The position numbers and the translations under genes are program-made. The notes under the pieces were generated by a model. It saw only the letters and a program-made list of their open reading frames with translations. It was not told where the DNA came from and did not search any database. A DNA stretch of 64,000 bases from Paracoccus laeviglucosivorans (GTDB lineage Bacteria; Pseudomonadota; Alphaproteobacteria; Rhodobacterales; Rhodobacteraceae), in NCBI RefSeq assembly GCF_900182695.1, contig NZ_FXTK01000003.1, positions 62,001 through 126,000 of the forward strand. Direction: 5' to 3'. Of the stretch, positions 9,086 through 19,006 are shown one piece after another; positions within the stretch are counted from its first letter, which is position 1; each line of letters begins with the position of its first letter.

Positions 9086-9916
9086 ATGCGCAGATATCTG
9101 GTGGCAAGCGATTTGTCGGCACGCTCCGCTCAGGCGGTGGCCCGAGGCGTGCAGCTGGCGCTGGCATCGCATGACGCGGAACTGACCCTGCTGCATGTTA
9201 CCGACGATGCCGGACCCGACCGGCCAGAGGCCTGCGATCTGCTGCGTGCCCAACTGCCCAAAGGCGCGCCGCCGGGCATCCGTTGCATCGCAAATCCCGG
9301 CGACCCCGATGAGGTGATCCTGCGCGTCGCCGAAGAACTGGGCGTCGATCTGGTCGTCATGGGCATTCCCCGCGCCCGCCGCTTTCCGCAGGCGCTTGCA
9401 GGCACGACGGCCGAGCGCGTTCTGTCCGCGATCCGCAAGCCAGTGGCCGTGATCCGGCGCGATGCGGACCGTCCGTGGAACCGTGTGATGTTGGCCGCCG
9501 AGGAGGACGCGGCCACCGTCGCCGTCATCGCAGGCGGCACGGCATTGGGGCTGTGGCAGGGTGCGGACCTGACGGTGCTTCATGCGACGAACCTGCCCGC
9601 ACCGTCGGGCTTGCGCACCGCCGGGCTAAGTTCGGTCGATCTGCAGCGCATCGACATGCTGGCAATGGGTGAATTGGAACATCGCCTGCGCCGCCGTTTT
9701 TCCGCCCGGCTGACGGATGCCGCGCATCTGGATTTCGCCATGCGCCACGGCGCTGCGGCACAGGCTATCCTGGACCAGCAGAAACAGGACCATTTCGATC
9801 TGGTGGTGATGGGATCGCATGGGCAAGGCACGCTGTCGCGGCTGATCTGCGGTTCGACCAGCGCCGAAATCATCCGCGATCTGGATACCGACCTGATCTG
9901 TTTGCCCGAACCCTAG
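9086..9916 (+). CDS. Tandem-domain universal stress protein (UspA family)
   Basis: 276 residues made of two Usp folds. The first begins RRYLVASDLSARSAQAV and ends near residue 135; the second carries DLVVMGSHGQGTLSRLICGSTSAEII, the complete G-x2-G-x9-G-S/T ATP-binding signature. The equivalent signature in the first half (MGIPRARRFP) is degenerate, so only the C-terminal domain is expected to bind ATP. Single gene on the plus strand between two minus-strand polysaccharide blocks; its last four bases overlap the convergent colD stop. Confidence 0.9.
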   Translation: MRRYLVASDLSARSAQAVARGVQLALASHDAELTLLHVTDDAGPDRPEACDLLRAQLPKGAPPGIRCIANPGDPDEVILRVAEELGVDLVVMGIPRARRFPQALAGTTAERVLSAIRKPVAVIRRDADRPWNRVMLAAEEDAATVAVIAGGTALGLWQGADLTVLHATNLPAPSGLRTAGLSSVDLQRIDMLAMGELEHRLRRRFSARLTDAAHLDFAMRHGAAAQAILDQQKQDHFDLVVMGSHGQGTLSRLICGSTSAEIIRDLDTDLICLPEP

Positions 9917-11082
9917 AGCCGGAAGGCAGCCACCAGTCCAATCGCCTCGGCAATGTCATAGTGATGATTGCCGATGAAAAAGCCGTGTCGGTCAATGTCC
10001 TCGGCATTGGTCATCTGGCCGTGCAGGCTGTGTTCCATCAACCCAAGCACGGGATTCTTGGTAAAGTTGCCACTGACGATGGGACGGGTTTCAAAACCCA
10101 TATCGCCAAGCCGGGTCAGCACCTCGGCCCGCGCCAGTCCGCTTTCGGGGCGCACGACCAGCGAAAAGCCGAACCAGCTGCTTTCGCCCGTCTGGGCCTG
10201 AATGCGAAAGACCGGGTGATGGGCCATCGCGTCCTGCCAGCGCGCACCATTGGCGCGACGACCCGCGATCAGTGCGGGCAGCTTCTTGACCTGTTCACGC
10301 CCCAGTGCGCCCGACATCTCCAGCGGGCGCAGGTTGTAGCCCGGCAGCACGAAGCGGAAACTTTCCTGAAACGGATCATCGCTTTTCGTGCCGGTCAGGC
10401 GGTTCTCGCGCGGCAGATTGCGCGTCCAGCCATGCGCCCGCAAGGCCAGCATGATGTGGTAAAGTTCCTCATCATCGGTAACGACCAGCCCGCCCTCCAT
10501 GGTCGAGATGTGGTGCGAGAAAAAACACGAATAGCTGCCCATCACGCCGAACGTCCCGGCCTGACGCCCGGCAAAGGTCGCGCCCATGGATTCGCAGTTA
10601 TCCTCGATCAGCACGATCCGGCGGGGGCCGATCAGCGCGCGGATGGCGTCGAAATCATTGGGATTGCCCAGCAGGTTCACCGCCATGATTGCGCCGGTGC
10701 GGTCGTTGATCGCAGCCCCCAGCGCGGCCAGATCATAGTTCAGCGTATCGGCATCAATATCGACGAATTTTAGGTGCAGCCCATATTGGTGCAGCGGGAA
10801 AAAGGTCGTGGACCAGCTGACGGCGGGCACGATCACCTCATCGCCGGGCATCAGGCGCAGGTCGGGGTTTTGCGTATAGCGCAAGGCCGCAACCATGATC
10901 AGGTTGGCAGATGACCCGGAATTCACCATCACGGCGTAACGGCTGCCAGCGAAGGCGGCGAAATCGGCTTCGAACGCCTCGACCTCTGGTCCCATCGAAT
11001 AGCGGTCCGAGGCGATGACACGGGCCAGCGCCGCCTGCTCGGCATCATCCCAGCTTGAGGTCGCCAGCGGAAAACGGGTCAT
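9913..11082 (-). CDS. colD: GDP-4-dehydro-6-deoxy-D-mannose 3-dehydratase (ColD)
   Basis: A 389-residue member of the DegT/DnrJ aminotransferase fold. The PLP lysine is replaced by histidine: FFSHHISTMEGG around residue 188-198, with His191 at the position of the catalytic His of E. coli ColD. Downstream RAHGWTRNLP, LPGYNLRPLEMSGALG and TGESSWFGFS match ColD closely from memory. The enzyme removes the C3 hydroxyl of GDP-4-keto-6-deoxymannose using PLP or PMP with glutamate. ATG 11082 overlaps the colC stop by four bases. A perosamine synthase (Lys in place of His) is the alternative and is excluded by the residue seen. Confidence 0.88.
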   Translation of the reverse strand: MTRFPLATSSWDDAEQAALARVIASDRYSMGPEVEAFEADFAAFAGSRYAVMVNSGSSANLIMVAALRYTQNPDLRLMPGDEVIVPAVSWSTTFFPLHQYGLHLKFVDIDADTLNYDLAALGAAINDRTGAIMAVNLLGNPNDFDAIRALIGPRRIVLIEDNCESMGATFAGRQAGTFGVMGSYSCFFSHHISTMEGGLVVTDDEELYHIMLALRAHGWTRNLPRENRLTGTKSDDPFQESFRFVLPGYNLRPLEMSGALGREQVKKLPALIAGRRANGARWQDAMAHHPVFRIQAQTGESSWFGFSLVVRPESGLARAEVLTRLGDMGFETRPIVSGNFTKNPVLGLMEHSLHGQMTNAEDIDRHGFFIGNHHYDIAEAIGLVAAFRL

Positions 11083-11993
11083 GCCAAGATCTCCAGATAA
11101 TGCGCATAAGTCGCGGCAATGCCGTCGGTCAGGCTGGTCAGCGGTGCCCAGCCCCATTCCGTCTGACGCCGCACCGACAAAAGCTTCTGCCGCATCCCCA
11201 CGGGCTTGGTCAGGTCATGCGTGAACGTCCCCTGCCACCCGATCACCTGTGCGGCGATGCGGTAGTAATCATTGATCGAATGATCCTGTCCGACCCCGAT
11301 ATTCATCAGCCGGGGCGCCGCCGGGTCCAGCGCCCGCAGGATCGCGTCCGCCAGATCGGGCGCATACATGAATTCACGCCGCGCCTCTCCATCCCCCCAG
11401 ATATCGACCGTGGGGGCGTTCGCGGTTTTGGCCTGATGCAGCTTGTGAATAATTGCCGGCAGCAGGTGCGAGCGGCCCGGATCGAACTTGTCGAAAGGCC
11501 CGTAAAGATTGCATGGGATCAACGTCCGCCAGTTCAGCGACGCATCCTCGGCCCGCGCATAGTCGATCAGGCGCATCGCCATGATCTTGGCCAAAGCATA
11601 GCCTTCGTTCGTAGGCTCCAGCGCGCCGGTCAGAATCTGGTCTTCGGACAAATCCCGCCCCAGCGCCGCCGGGTAGACGCAGCTGGAGCTTAGGTTGATC
11701 AGCGTGCCCACGCCCGCCTCGCGGCAGGCCAGAACCACGTTCAGCCCGATCTGGGCATTCGCGGCCAGAAAGCGGACCGGCTCGGCCATATTGGCGTGGA
11801 TGCCGCCCACGACGCCCGCCGCATGAACCACCGCATCAGGGCGGTTGCGCGTCACATAGGCCCGCACCGCCGCGCCGTCCTGCAGGTCCAGATCACCGCG
11901 GGCAGGGGCCAGCAGCTCAAAACCGGACATCCCCGGATGGGCGCGCAGATTGCGCCCGACCATGCCATGCGCGCCGGTAATCAGCAGCCGCAT
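11079..11993 (-). CDS. colC: GDP-L-colitose synthase (ColC) / GDP-fucose synthase-type epimerase-reductase
   Basis: A 304-residue extended SDR. The N terminus has the GAHGMVGRNL dinucleotide motif; LINLSSSCVYP and NEGYALAKI give the Ser-Tyr-Lys catalytic set; CNLYGPFDKFDP matches the Fcl/WcaG family. Fcl and ColC are homologous bifunctional 3,5(5)-epimerase/4-reductases. Because it lies between gmd and colD in a tightly overlapped trio, the ColC role (making GDP-L-colitose) is favoured, but GDP-L-fucose production cannot be ruled out from sequence alone. ATG 11993 shares one base with the gmd stop. Confidence 0.8.
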   Translation of the reverse strand: MRLLITGAHGMVGRNLRAHPGMSGFELLAPARGDLDLQDGAAVRAYVTRNRPDAVVHAAGVVGGIHANMAEPVRFLAANAQIGLNVVLACREAGVGTLINLSSSCVYPAALGRDLSEDQILTGALEPTNEGYALAKIMAMRLIDYARAEDASLNWRTLIPCNLYGPFDKFDPGRSHLLPAIIHKLHQAKTANAPTVDIWGDGEARREFMYAPDLADAILRALDPAAPRLMNIGVGQDHSINDYYRIAAQVIGWQGTFTHDLTKPVGMRQKLLSVRRQTEWGWAPLTSLTDGIAATYAHYLEILA

Positions 11994-13117
11994 CACTGGC
12001 CCCCGGCCGATACCGGCAGGTCCAGCCCGTGATCCTTCAGCAGCGCGTGCCGCCGCGCGGTCTGCAGATCCGCCTCGACCATCTCGGCGATCATGTCGCG
12101 CAAAGGCGTTTCCGGCACCCAGCCAAGCTTGTCGCGCGCCTTGCTGGCGTCGCCCAGCAGGGTCGCAACCTCGGCGGGGCGGAAATATTTGGGATCGACG
12201 CGCATCACCACATCGCCCGATTTCAACGCGGGAGCCTTGTCGCCGCTGATCCCCGCGACCACCGCAACCTCATCGATACCCGCGCCGCGGAACTCCAGTG
12301 TGATGCCCAGCTCCTCGGCGGTCCAGATCAGGAACTGGCGCACGGAATGCTGCTCTCCGGTCGCGATGACGAAATCCTCGGGCGTGTCGCATTGCAGCAT
12401 CAGCCATTGCATCCGCACATAGTCGCGGGCATGGCCCCAGTCGCGCAACGCATCAAGATTACCCATGTACAGGCAGCCTTCCAGCCCCTGCGCGATATTG
12501 GCCATACCGCGCGTGATCTTGCGCGTCACGAAAGTCTCGCCCCGGCGCGGGCTTTCATGGTTGAACAGGATACCGTTGCAGGCAAACAGCCCATAAGCCT
12601 CGCGGTAATTCACCGTGATCCAATAGGCGTATAACTTGGCCACCGCATAGGGGCTCCGAGGGTGAAACGGCGTGGCCTCGGTCTGCGGTGTTTCGCGCAC
12701 CAGCCCGTATAGTTCGGATGTCGAGGCCTGATAGAACCGGCTGTGCTTTTCCAGCCCCAGAAACCGGATTGCCTCCAGCAGACGCAGCGTGCCGATGCCG
12801 TCCACATCGGCGGTATATTCGGGCGCCTCGAAGCTGACGGCGACATGCGACTGCGCCCCAAGGTTATAAACCTCGTCCGGACGCACCTCGGCCATGATGC
12901 GGGTCAGGTTGGAGCTGTCGGTCAGATCGCCGTAATGCAGGAAAAAGCGCGGCTTTTCCTCATGCGGATCCTGAAAGATGTGATCGACCCGCTGGGTGTT
13001 GAAGCTTGATGCGCGGCGCTTGATGCCATGCACCTCATAACCCTGCTCCAGAAGAAACTCGGCAAGATACGAACCGTCCTGTCCGGTCACACCGGTGATC
13101 AGGGCTTTCTTGGTCAC
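11993..13117 (-). CDS. gmd: GDP-mannose 4,6-dehydratase
   Basis: A 374-residue SDR converting GDP-D-mannose to GDP-4-keto-6-deoxy-D-mannose. It shows [19 protein letters not shown] at the NADP site, [10 protein letters not shown] and SPYAVAKLY for the catalytic Thr/Tyr/Lys, [17 protein letters not shown] and the C-terminal [13 protein letters not shown]. Length and motifs are those of standard Gmd. The start codon is GTG (13115-13117) preceded by GGAGACC. First gene of the gmd-colC-colD operon. No GDP-mannose synthesis genes (manB/manC) are in the window. Confidence 0.95.
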   Translation of the reverse strand: MTKKALITGVTGQDGSYLAEFLLEQGYEVHGIKRRASSFNTQRVDHIFQDPHEEKPRFFLHYGDLTDSSNLTRIMAEVRPDEVYNLGAQSHVAVSFEAPEYTADVDGIGTLRLLEAIRFLGLEKHSRFYQASTSELYGLVRETPQTEATPFHPRSPYAVAKLYAYWITVNYREAYGLFACNGILFNHESPRRGETFVTRKITRGMANIAQGLEGCLYMGNLDALRDWGHARDYVRMQWLMLQCDTPEDFVIATGEQHSVRQFLIWTAEELGITLEFRGAGIDEVAVVAGISGDKAPALKSGDVVMRVDPKYFRPAEVATLLGDASKARDKLGWVPETPLRDMIAEMVEADLQTARRHALLKDHGLDLPVSAGGQ

Positions 13118-13135
13118 AGGGCGGGTCTCCGGTCT

Positions 13136-13168
13136 TGCGGCATCTCGACTGGTCCGCCGGATGCCGCA
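13136..13168. repeat. Inverted repeat upstream of gmd
   Basis: TGCGGCATC and GATGCCGCA form a 9-base perfect dyad separated by 15 bases, just upstream of the GTG start of gmd and downstream of proS. No T-run flanks either side, so it does not look like a classical terminator. It could be an operator or a weak hairpin. Confidence 0.4.
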
Positions 13169-13240
13169 TGATCGCGGCGCCCGGCTTCTCAGTTCTTCAA
13201 ATACCCATGCCGGCTTATCAACCGCAAGCTGTCTTCGACC

Positions 13241-14593
13241 TTAAAGCGCGGCATCCTTCACGGGCTGATACACCTCGACCAGCCGCGATACGGCTTCCTG
13301 CGGCGACATCTCGACCGCCTCGCCCGTGCGGCGCGAGGTCAGTTCGACCTTGTTATTGGCCAGACCGCGCGGACCGACGGTGATGCGCCACGGCAGACCG
13401 ATCAGATCCACCGTTGCGAATTTTGCGCCCGCACGCTCATCGCGGTCGTCGTAAAGCGGGTCCAGACCCTTGGATTTCAGCTCGGCATAAAGCGCCTCGC
13501 ACGCGCTGTCCGTCGAGGCGTCGCCCTGTTTCAGGTTCACGATGCCCACCTCGAAGGGCGTGACGCCCTCTGGCCAGATGATGCCCTTGTCATCATGGCT
13601 GGCCTCGATGATGGCGCCCAGCAGGCGCGAGACGCCGATGCCGTGGCTGCCCATCTCGACCGGGGTGCGGTTGCCATCGGGGCCGACGACGGTCGCGCCC
13701 ATGGATTCTGAATATTTCGTGCCGAAATAGAAGATCTGCCCGACCTCGATGCCGCGGGCGGTGCGGCGGCGCTCCTCGGGGATCTGGTCAAAGATCGCCG
13801 CGTCATGCGTCTCGTCGGTGCGGGCATAACGGCTGGTGAATTCCTCCAGCACCGCTTGGCACTGCTCGACGCTGTCGTAGTCGATCGCGCGGCTGCCGAA
13901 TTTCAGGTCGGTGATCTCGCTGTCATAGAAGACTTCGGATTCGCCCGTCTCGGCCAGCACCAGGAATTCATGGGTATAATCGCCGCCGATCGGACCGCCA
14001 TCGGCACGCATCGGAATGGCTTGCAGGCCCATGCGTTCGTAGCTGCGCAGATAGCTGACCAGATGGCGGTTATAGGCGTGCAGCGCCGCATCGCGGGTCA
14101 GGTCGAAGTTATAGCCGTCCTTCATCAGGAATTCGCGGCCGCGCATGACGCCGAAGCGGGGGCGGATCTCATCGCGGAACTTCCACTGGATCTGATACAG
14201 CGTCAGCGGCAGATCCTTGTAGCTGCTGACATGCGCGCGGAAGATGTCGGTGATGACTTCCTCATTGGTGGGACCATACAGCATGTCGCGCTTGTGGCGG
14301 TCGGTTATGCGCAGCATTTCTTCGCCGTAATCGTCATAACGGCCGCTTTCGCGCCACAGGTCGGCGGACTGGATCGTGGGCATCAGCACCGGGATATGAC
14401 CGGCACGGGCCTGTTCCTCATGCACGATCTGCTGGATGCGGTTCAGCACCTTCAGCCCCATCGGCAACCAGGAATAGATCCCTGCCGACTGCTGCTTGAT
14501 CATGCCGGCGCGCAGCATCAGCCTGTGGCTGACAATCTGCGCCTCCTTGGGGTCTTCCTTCAGCACGGGCATGAAATAGCGCGTCAGACGCAT
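13241..14593 (-). CDS. proS: Prolyl-tRNA synthetase, short (alphaproteobacterial) type
   Basis: A 450-residue class II aminoacyl-tRNA synthetase charging tRNA-Pro. Motif 2 region ([24 protein letters not shown], about residues 136-159) and motif 3 ([16 protein letters not shown]) are intact, followed by the anticodon-binding domain. The ~180-residue editing insertion of E. coli-type ProRS is missing, as is usual in alphaproteobacteria. The protein begins [13 protein letters not shown], a conserved start. Separate transcription unit between gmd and the divergent AI-2E family gene. Confidence 0.96.
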   Translation of the reverse strand: MRLTRYFMPVLKEDPKEAQIVSHRLMLRAGMIKQQSAGIYSWLPMGLKVLNRIQQIVHEEQARAGHIPVLMPTIQSADLWRESGRYDDYGEEMLRITDRHKRDMLYGPTNEEVITDIFRAHVSSYKDLPLTLYQIQWKFRDEIRPRFGVMRGREFLMKDGYNFDLTRDAALHAYNRHLVSYLRSYERMGLQAIPMRADGGPIGGDYTHEFLVLAETGESEVFYDSEITDLKFGSRAIDYDSVEQCQAVLEEFTSRYARTDETHDAAIFDQIPEERRRTARGIEVGQIFYFGTKYSESMGATVVGPDGNRTPVEMGSHGIGVSRLLGAIIEASHDDKGIIWPEGVTPFEVGIVNLKQGDASTDSACEALYAELKSKGLDPLYDDRDERAGAKFATVDLIGLPWRITVGPRGLANNKVELTSRRTGEAVEMSPQEAVSRLVEVYQPVKDAAL

Positions 14594-14718
14594 GGCGAAT
14601 TCCTCATCAAAGACCGCAACGGGTTAACCTACAGCGAAGAACGGGGCAACGCCCTTCCTTGCAAGCCGCGTCCAGACCGTCCAAATAGGTCACAACGCGC
14701 GCACGAAAACAGGAGATC

Positions 14719-16050
14719 ATGGCCATGCGGCTGCCGGCACAGAAGCAGGTCTGGTATTGGGGTGGGGCGCTTTTGGTGCTGTTGCTGGCACTGTGGACGC
14801 TGGGCAACGCGATCATGCCGTTCCTGTTGGGGGCGGCGATGGCCTATATGCTGGACCCGGTGGCCGACCGGCTGGAGCGTTACGGGCTGTCGCGCACCTC
14901 TGCGGTGGTGGTGATCACGGCCATCGTCATCCTGATCGTGGTCGCGGTCGTCCTGATGCTGCTGCCGGTTCTGGTGCGCCAGACCACGCAACTCGTCAAC
15001 ACCGCGCCCCAGATGGCCGAGCAGTTGCAGCAATTCCTGATGAACCGCTTCCCGCAGCTGTTCACCGAAGGCAGCACGGTCAATTCCGCCCTGACAGATA
15101 TGGGCAAGAACATCAGCGCACGGGGCGGGCAGCTTGTTTCCACCGTGCTGGGTTCGGTCATGGGGGTTTTCAGCGTGCTGGCGCTGATCGTCATCGTGCC
15201 GGTCGTGGCCTTTTACCTGCTGCTGGACTGGGACAACATGGTCGCCCGTCTGGATGAGCTTGTGCCGCGCGAACATGCGCCCACCGCCCGCGCCATCGCC
15301 TCGGAAATCGACAATGCGCTGTCGGGCTTCGTGCGGGGGCAGGGCATGGTCATCCTGATCCTTGGCACGTTCTATTCGGTGGGGCTGGGCTTTGTCGGTC
15401 TGCCCTTTGGCGTGGCGATCGGGGTGATGGCCGCGTCGCTGTCCTTCATCCCCTATGTGGGCGTGGTGATCGGCGGCGCGACGGCCATCGGGGTCGCGCT
15501 GTTCAGCTTCTGGGGCGATCCGTTCTGGATCGCCGCCGTGGTCGCGATCTTTGCCGTGGGCCAGATGGTCGAGGGGAACTACCTGCAACCCAAGATCGTC
15601 GGGGGCAGCATCGGCCTGCACCCGGTCTGGCTGATGCTGGCTTTGACCGTCTTCGGCACGATGTTCGGGTTCGTCGGTCTGCTGGTCGCCGTGCCCATGG
15701 CTGCGGCGATCGGGGTGCTGGTCCGCTACATGGTCGGCCGCTACAAGGAAAGCGCGCTATACACCGGCCGCGAAGTGCCTGCGCCGCCCGCGCCGCCGAC
15801 CCTGATCGAGCTGGTGCCGCGCGGCACCGTCGCCAAGGAACGCCGCCTTGCACAGATGTCGCATGACGTTCGCGTGGCCGAGATCCGCCGTCAGGACGAA
15901 CTGGCCGAACTGCTTGAGGAGCAGCAGGAACGCGCACGTCGCGACAAGAAACGCGACCGCCCGGCAGGCCCGCCTTCGCCTGCCGAACTGCATCAGGAAG
16001 CGCGTCTTGCCGAACAGGAACAGCGCGACGGCAAAAAGCAGGACGGCTGA
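14719..16050 (+). CDS. AI-2E family transporter (PerM/UPF0118 permease)
   Basis: 443 residues with about eight hydrophobic segments: two near the N terminus, a soluble stretch (residues ~90-140), then a transmembrane bundle. Conserved features are PFLLGAAMAYMLDPVADRLER and GNYLQPKIVGGSIGLHPVW. The C-terminal ~90 residues are hydrophilic and Arg/Glu/Gln-rich, likely a cytosolic coiled coil not present in all members. ATG 14719 follows AGGAGATC; a second ATG six bases on is possible. Substrate unknown; family members range from autoinducer export to Na+/H+ exchange. hda follows after 3 bases, so the two are likely co-transcribed. Confidence 0.88.
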   Translation: MAMRLPAQKQVWYWGGALLVLLLALWTLGNAIMPFLLGAAMAYMLDPVADRLERYGLSRTSAVVVITAIVILIVVAVVLMLLPVLVRQTTQLVNTAPQMAEQLQQFLMNRFPQLFTEGSTVNSALTDMGKNISARGGQLVSTVLGSVMGVFSVLALIVIVPVVAFYLLLDWDNMVARLDELVPREHAPTARAIASEIDNALSGFVRGQGMVILILGTFYSVGLGFVGLPFGVAIGVMAASLSFIPYVGVVIGGATAIGVALFSFWGDPFWIAAVVAIFAVGQMVEGNYLQPKIVGGSIGLHPVWLMLALTVFGTMFGFVGLLVAVPMAAAIGVLVRYMVGRYKESALYTGREVPAPPAPPTLIELVPRGTVAKERRLAQMSHDVRVAEIRRQDELAELLEEQQERARRDKKRDRPAGPPSPAELHQEARLAEQEQRDGKKQDG

Positions 16051-16053
16051 TCC

Positions 16054-16776
16054 TTGGCGCATCAGCTCGCCCTGGATCTGACGATCCCGCCCGCATTGTC
16101 GCGGGACGATTTCCTGACGACTTCGGCCAATCGCGATGCGCTGGCAATGCTGGATGCGCCCACGCATTGGCCGGGTGGGCGGCTGTTGCTGATCGGCGGG
16201 CCGGGGGCGGGAAAATCGCATCTGGCGCGCTTCTGGGCCGAGGAGAACGGCGCGCAGGTCATCCGCGCCTCCAGCATCTCGCCTGCGGGCGTTGACGGGT
16301 TGTTGCAGCCTGCGGGTGCGCTGGTCGTCGAAAATGCCCATCTGATCGCGGGTATCTCCGAGGCCGAGGATGCGCTGTTTCATCTGTGGAACCTTGCCGG
16401 CGCGCGCGAGGTGCTGCTGCTGATGACCGCCCGGACCCCGCCGCGCGACTGGGGCATCCGCCTGCCGGACCTGCTTTCCCGAATCGAATCCGCGACGCTG
16501 GCGGTTCTGGGTCCGCCCGATGACGCTTTGCTGCCCGCCGTGCTGGTCAAACTGTTCGCGGACCGCCAAATTCAGGTTGCGCCGGACGTGATTGGCTGGC
16601 TTTCGACCCGGATGGAGCGTGACCTTGGCATGGCGCGGCATCTTGTCGCAGCCATAGATCGTCAGTCTTTGGCGGCTCGACGCCCCGTGACGCGCAGATT
16701 GGCGGCAGAACTTCTGGACAAATTGTCGCCTGCAGATACATCATCGGCCCCCGCTTCACCGACCGAGAGATCATGA
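16054..16776 (+). CDS. hdaA: DnaA-related regulatory AAA+ protein (Hda/HdaA-like)
   Basis: 240 residues. N-terminal QLALDL is the clamp-binding-like motif of Hda; GGPGAGKSHLARFW is Walker A; VENAHLI occupies the Walker B position; the C-terminal region looks like the lid of a DnaA domain III. There is no DNA-binding domain IV. Hda with the sliding clamp stimulates DnaA-ATP hydrolysis and so limits re-initiation. Start is TTG at 16054 with AGGA upstream in the end of the previous gene; no ATG gives the QLALDL motif. Overlaps ppk1 by four bases (ATGA). Confidence 0.82.
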   Translation: MAHQLALDLTIPPALSRDDFLTTSANRDALAMLDAPTHWPGGRLLLIGGPGAGKSHLARFWAEENGAQVIRASSISPAGVDGLLQPAGALVVENAHLIAGISEAEDALFHLWNLAGAREVLLLMTARTPPRDWGIRLPDLLSRIESATLAVLGPPDDALLPAVLVKLFADRQIQVAPDVIGWLSTRMERDLGMARHLVAAIDRQSLAARRPVTRRLAAELLDKLSPADTSSAPASPTERS

Positions 16777-18938
16777 CACAGGCCGACTATCTCCGCACTC
16801 CGTTCCCGACTCCGCGCGAATTGCCCGATGGCACGCCCGAGGGGCCGGCACGTTTTTTCAACCGCGAGATCAGCTGGCTAAGCTTCAACTGGCGCGTTCT
16901 GGACGAAGCACGCAATCCCCGCGTCCCATTGCTGGAGCGGCTGCGGTTCCTGTCCATCTCGGCGACGAACCTTGACGAATTCTATACGGTTCGCGTTGCG
17001 GGCCTGCGCGAATTGGTGCGCGAAGCGAACAATACGCTGTCCGACGATGGCCTGAGGGCGTCCGAACAGTTGGCGCTGGTCAATGCCGACGCCCGTCGCT
17101 TGATGGGTGCACAGCAAGCCGTCTGGAACGGCCTGCGCCGCGAGATGGAGGTGGCGGACATCACCATCCTGTCACGTTCGCGCATCACGCGGGCCGAAGA
17201 GGAGTTTCTGCGCCGCTATTTCGTAGAGCAGGTCTTTCCGGTGCTGTCGCCGCTGGCCATAGATCCGGCGCACCCGTTCCCCTTCATCCCGAACCTTGGC
17301 TTTTCGCTGGCGGTTGAACTGGCGCACGAAACCAGCGGGCGGCAGATGCAGGCGCTGTTGCCGGTGCCGCAGCAGACCGCGCGGTTCATCGCGTTGCCGG
17401 GCGGCAAGCGGTTTCTTCGGCTGGAAGACCTGCTGCTGATGCATCTGCCCAGCCTGTTCCCCGGCTATCGCGACATCGGTCACTGCGCCTTCCGCGTGCT
17501 GCGCGACAGCGATCTGGAGGTCGAGGAAGAGGCCGAGGATCTGGTGCGCGAATTCGAAACCGCGCTGAAGCGGCGTCGTCGCGGCTCGGTCATCCGGCTC
17601 AAGATCACATCGGGCGCGCCCGCGCGGATGCGCAAGCTGATCATGCAGGAACTGCAGGTCGCCCCCGAGGAGGTTGTCGAGGTCGAGGGTCTGCTGGGCA
17701 TGGCCGATCTGCGCGAACTGGTGCTGGACAACCGCCGTGACCTGCAATGGCCCGGTTTCACGCCGCGCGTGCCGGAACGGGTGCAGGATCATGACGGCGA
17801 CATGTTCGCCGCCATCCGGCAAAAGGATATGTTGCTGCACCACCCCTATGAGACGTTCGAGATGGTGACGCGCTTTCTGGCGCAGGCCGCAGCCGATCCG
17901 AATGTCGTGGCGATCAAGCAGACACTTTACCGGACCTCGCGCGATAGCCCCATCGTGGACGCACTGTGCGAAGCCGCCGAGGCGGGCAAGTCCGTCACCG
18001 CGCTGGTCGAACTGAAGGCCCGCTTTGACGAGGCCGCGAACATCCGCCAGTCGCGCAGGCTGGAACGGGCGGGCGCGCATGTGGTTTACGGCTTCATGCA
18101 ATACAAGACCCACGCCAAGATCAGCACCGTCGTTCGCCGCGAAGGTGCGCAGCTGGTGACCTATACCCATTGGGGCACGGGGAACTATCACCCGATCACC
18201 GCGCGCATTTATACCGACCTGTCGCTGTTCACCTGCGATGCGGCGCTGGGGCGTGATGCGTCTAAAGTGTTCAATTATCTGTCTGGCTATGTGCAGCCCG
18301 AAGGGCTGGAAAACCTTGCCATCTCGCCCTTTGACCTGAAATCGAAGCTGATCGAGATGATCCAGCGCGAAGCTGAATTTGCCCGTCGCGGTCGGCCCGC
18401 CGAAATCTGGGCCAAGATGAACAGCCTGATCGAAAAGGACGTGATCGAGGCGCTTTACGACGCAAGCCAGGCGGGTGTGAAGATCAGCCTTGTGCTGCGC
18501 GGCATCTGCGGATTGCGCCCCGGCATCAAAGGGTTGTCCGACAATATCCGTGTCAAATCCATCGTCGGGCGTTTCCTTGAACATTCCCGCATCGTCTGTT
18601 TCGGCAACGGCCACGGGCTGCCCTCCAAGAAAGCGCGGGTGTTCTTCAGCTCGGCCGACTGGATGGGCCGCAACCTGAACCGCCGGGTCGAGGCGCTGGT
18701 CGAATGCATGAACGAAACGGTCAAGGCCCAGATCACCAGCCAGATCATGGCGGCCAATATGGCGGATGAGGCGCAAAGCTGGTTGTTGCAGCCCGACGGA
18801 CGCTATTTGCGCTATCTGCCTGCCGGGCGGGATGACCTGTTTTCGTGCCACAAGTTCTTCATGGAGAACCCGTCATTGTCGGGACGTGGGACCAAGGGGG
18901 CGCGTGACGTCCCGGCTTTGACCCATTCCGCCGATTGA
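16773..18938 (+). CDS. ppk1: Polyphosphate kinase 1
   Basis: A 721-residue polyphosphate kinase that reversibly polymerises ATP gamma-phosphate into polyphosphate. It contains FFNREISWLSFNWRVLDEA at the N domain, PYETFEMVTRFL, YKTHAKISTVVRREG and THWGTGNYHPITARIYTD with the catalytic histidine area, and NRRVEALVE near the end. Length and motifs are those of full PPK1. It is translationally coupled to hda and followed by ppx, giving a synthesis and degradation pair in one locus. Confidence 0.96.
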   Translation: MTQADYLRTPFPTPRELPDGTPEGPARFFNREISWLSFNWRVLDEARNPRVPLLERLRFLSISATNLDEFYTVRVAGLRELVREANNTLSDDGLRASEQLALVNADARRLMGAQQAVWNGLRREMEVADITILSRSRITRAEEEFLRRYFVEQVFPVLSPLAIDPAHPFPFIPNLGFSLAVELAHETSGRQMQALLPVPQQTARFIALPGGKRFLRLEDLLLMHLPSLFPGYRDIGHCAFRVLRDSDLEVEEEAEDLVREFETALKRRRRGSVIRLKITSGAPARMRKLIMQELQVAPEEVVEVEGLLGMADLRELVLDNRRDLQWPGFTPRVPERVQDHDGDMFAAIRQKDMLLHHPYETFEMVTRFLAQAAADPNVVAIKQTLYRTSRDSPIVDALCEAAEAGKSVTALVELKARFDEAANIRQSRRLERAGAHVVYGFMQYKTHAKISTVVRREGAQLVTYTHWGTGNYHPITARIYTDLSLFTCDAALGRDASKVFNYLSGYVQPEGLENLAISPFDLKSKLIEMIQREAEFARRGRPAEIWAKMNSLIEKDVIEALYDASQAGVKISLVLRGICGLRPGIKGLSDNIRVKSIVGRFLEHSRIVCFGNGHGLPSKKARVFFSSADWMGRNLNRRVEALVECMNETVKAQITSQIMAANMADEAQSWLLQPDGRYLRYLPAGRDDLFSCHKFFMENPSLSGRGTKGARDVPALTHSAD

Positions 18939-19006
18939 CGGCAAAAGGTTAATGCCCCATCCAGACCGTGGCGCACCAGCGTCCTGACGAAACCATGAGG
19001 ATCGCC

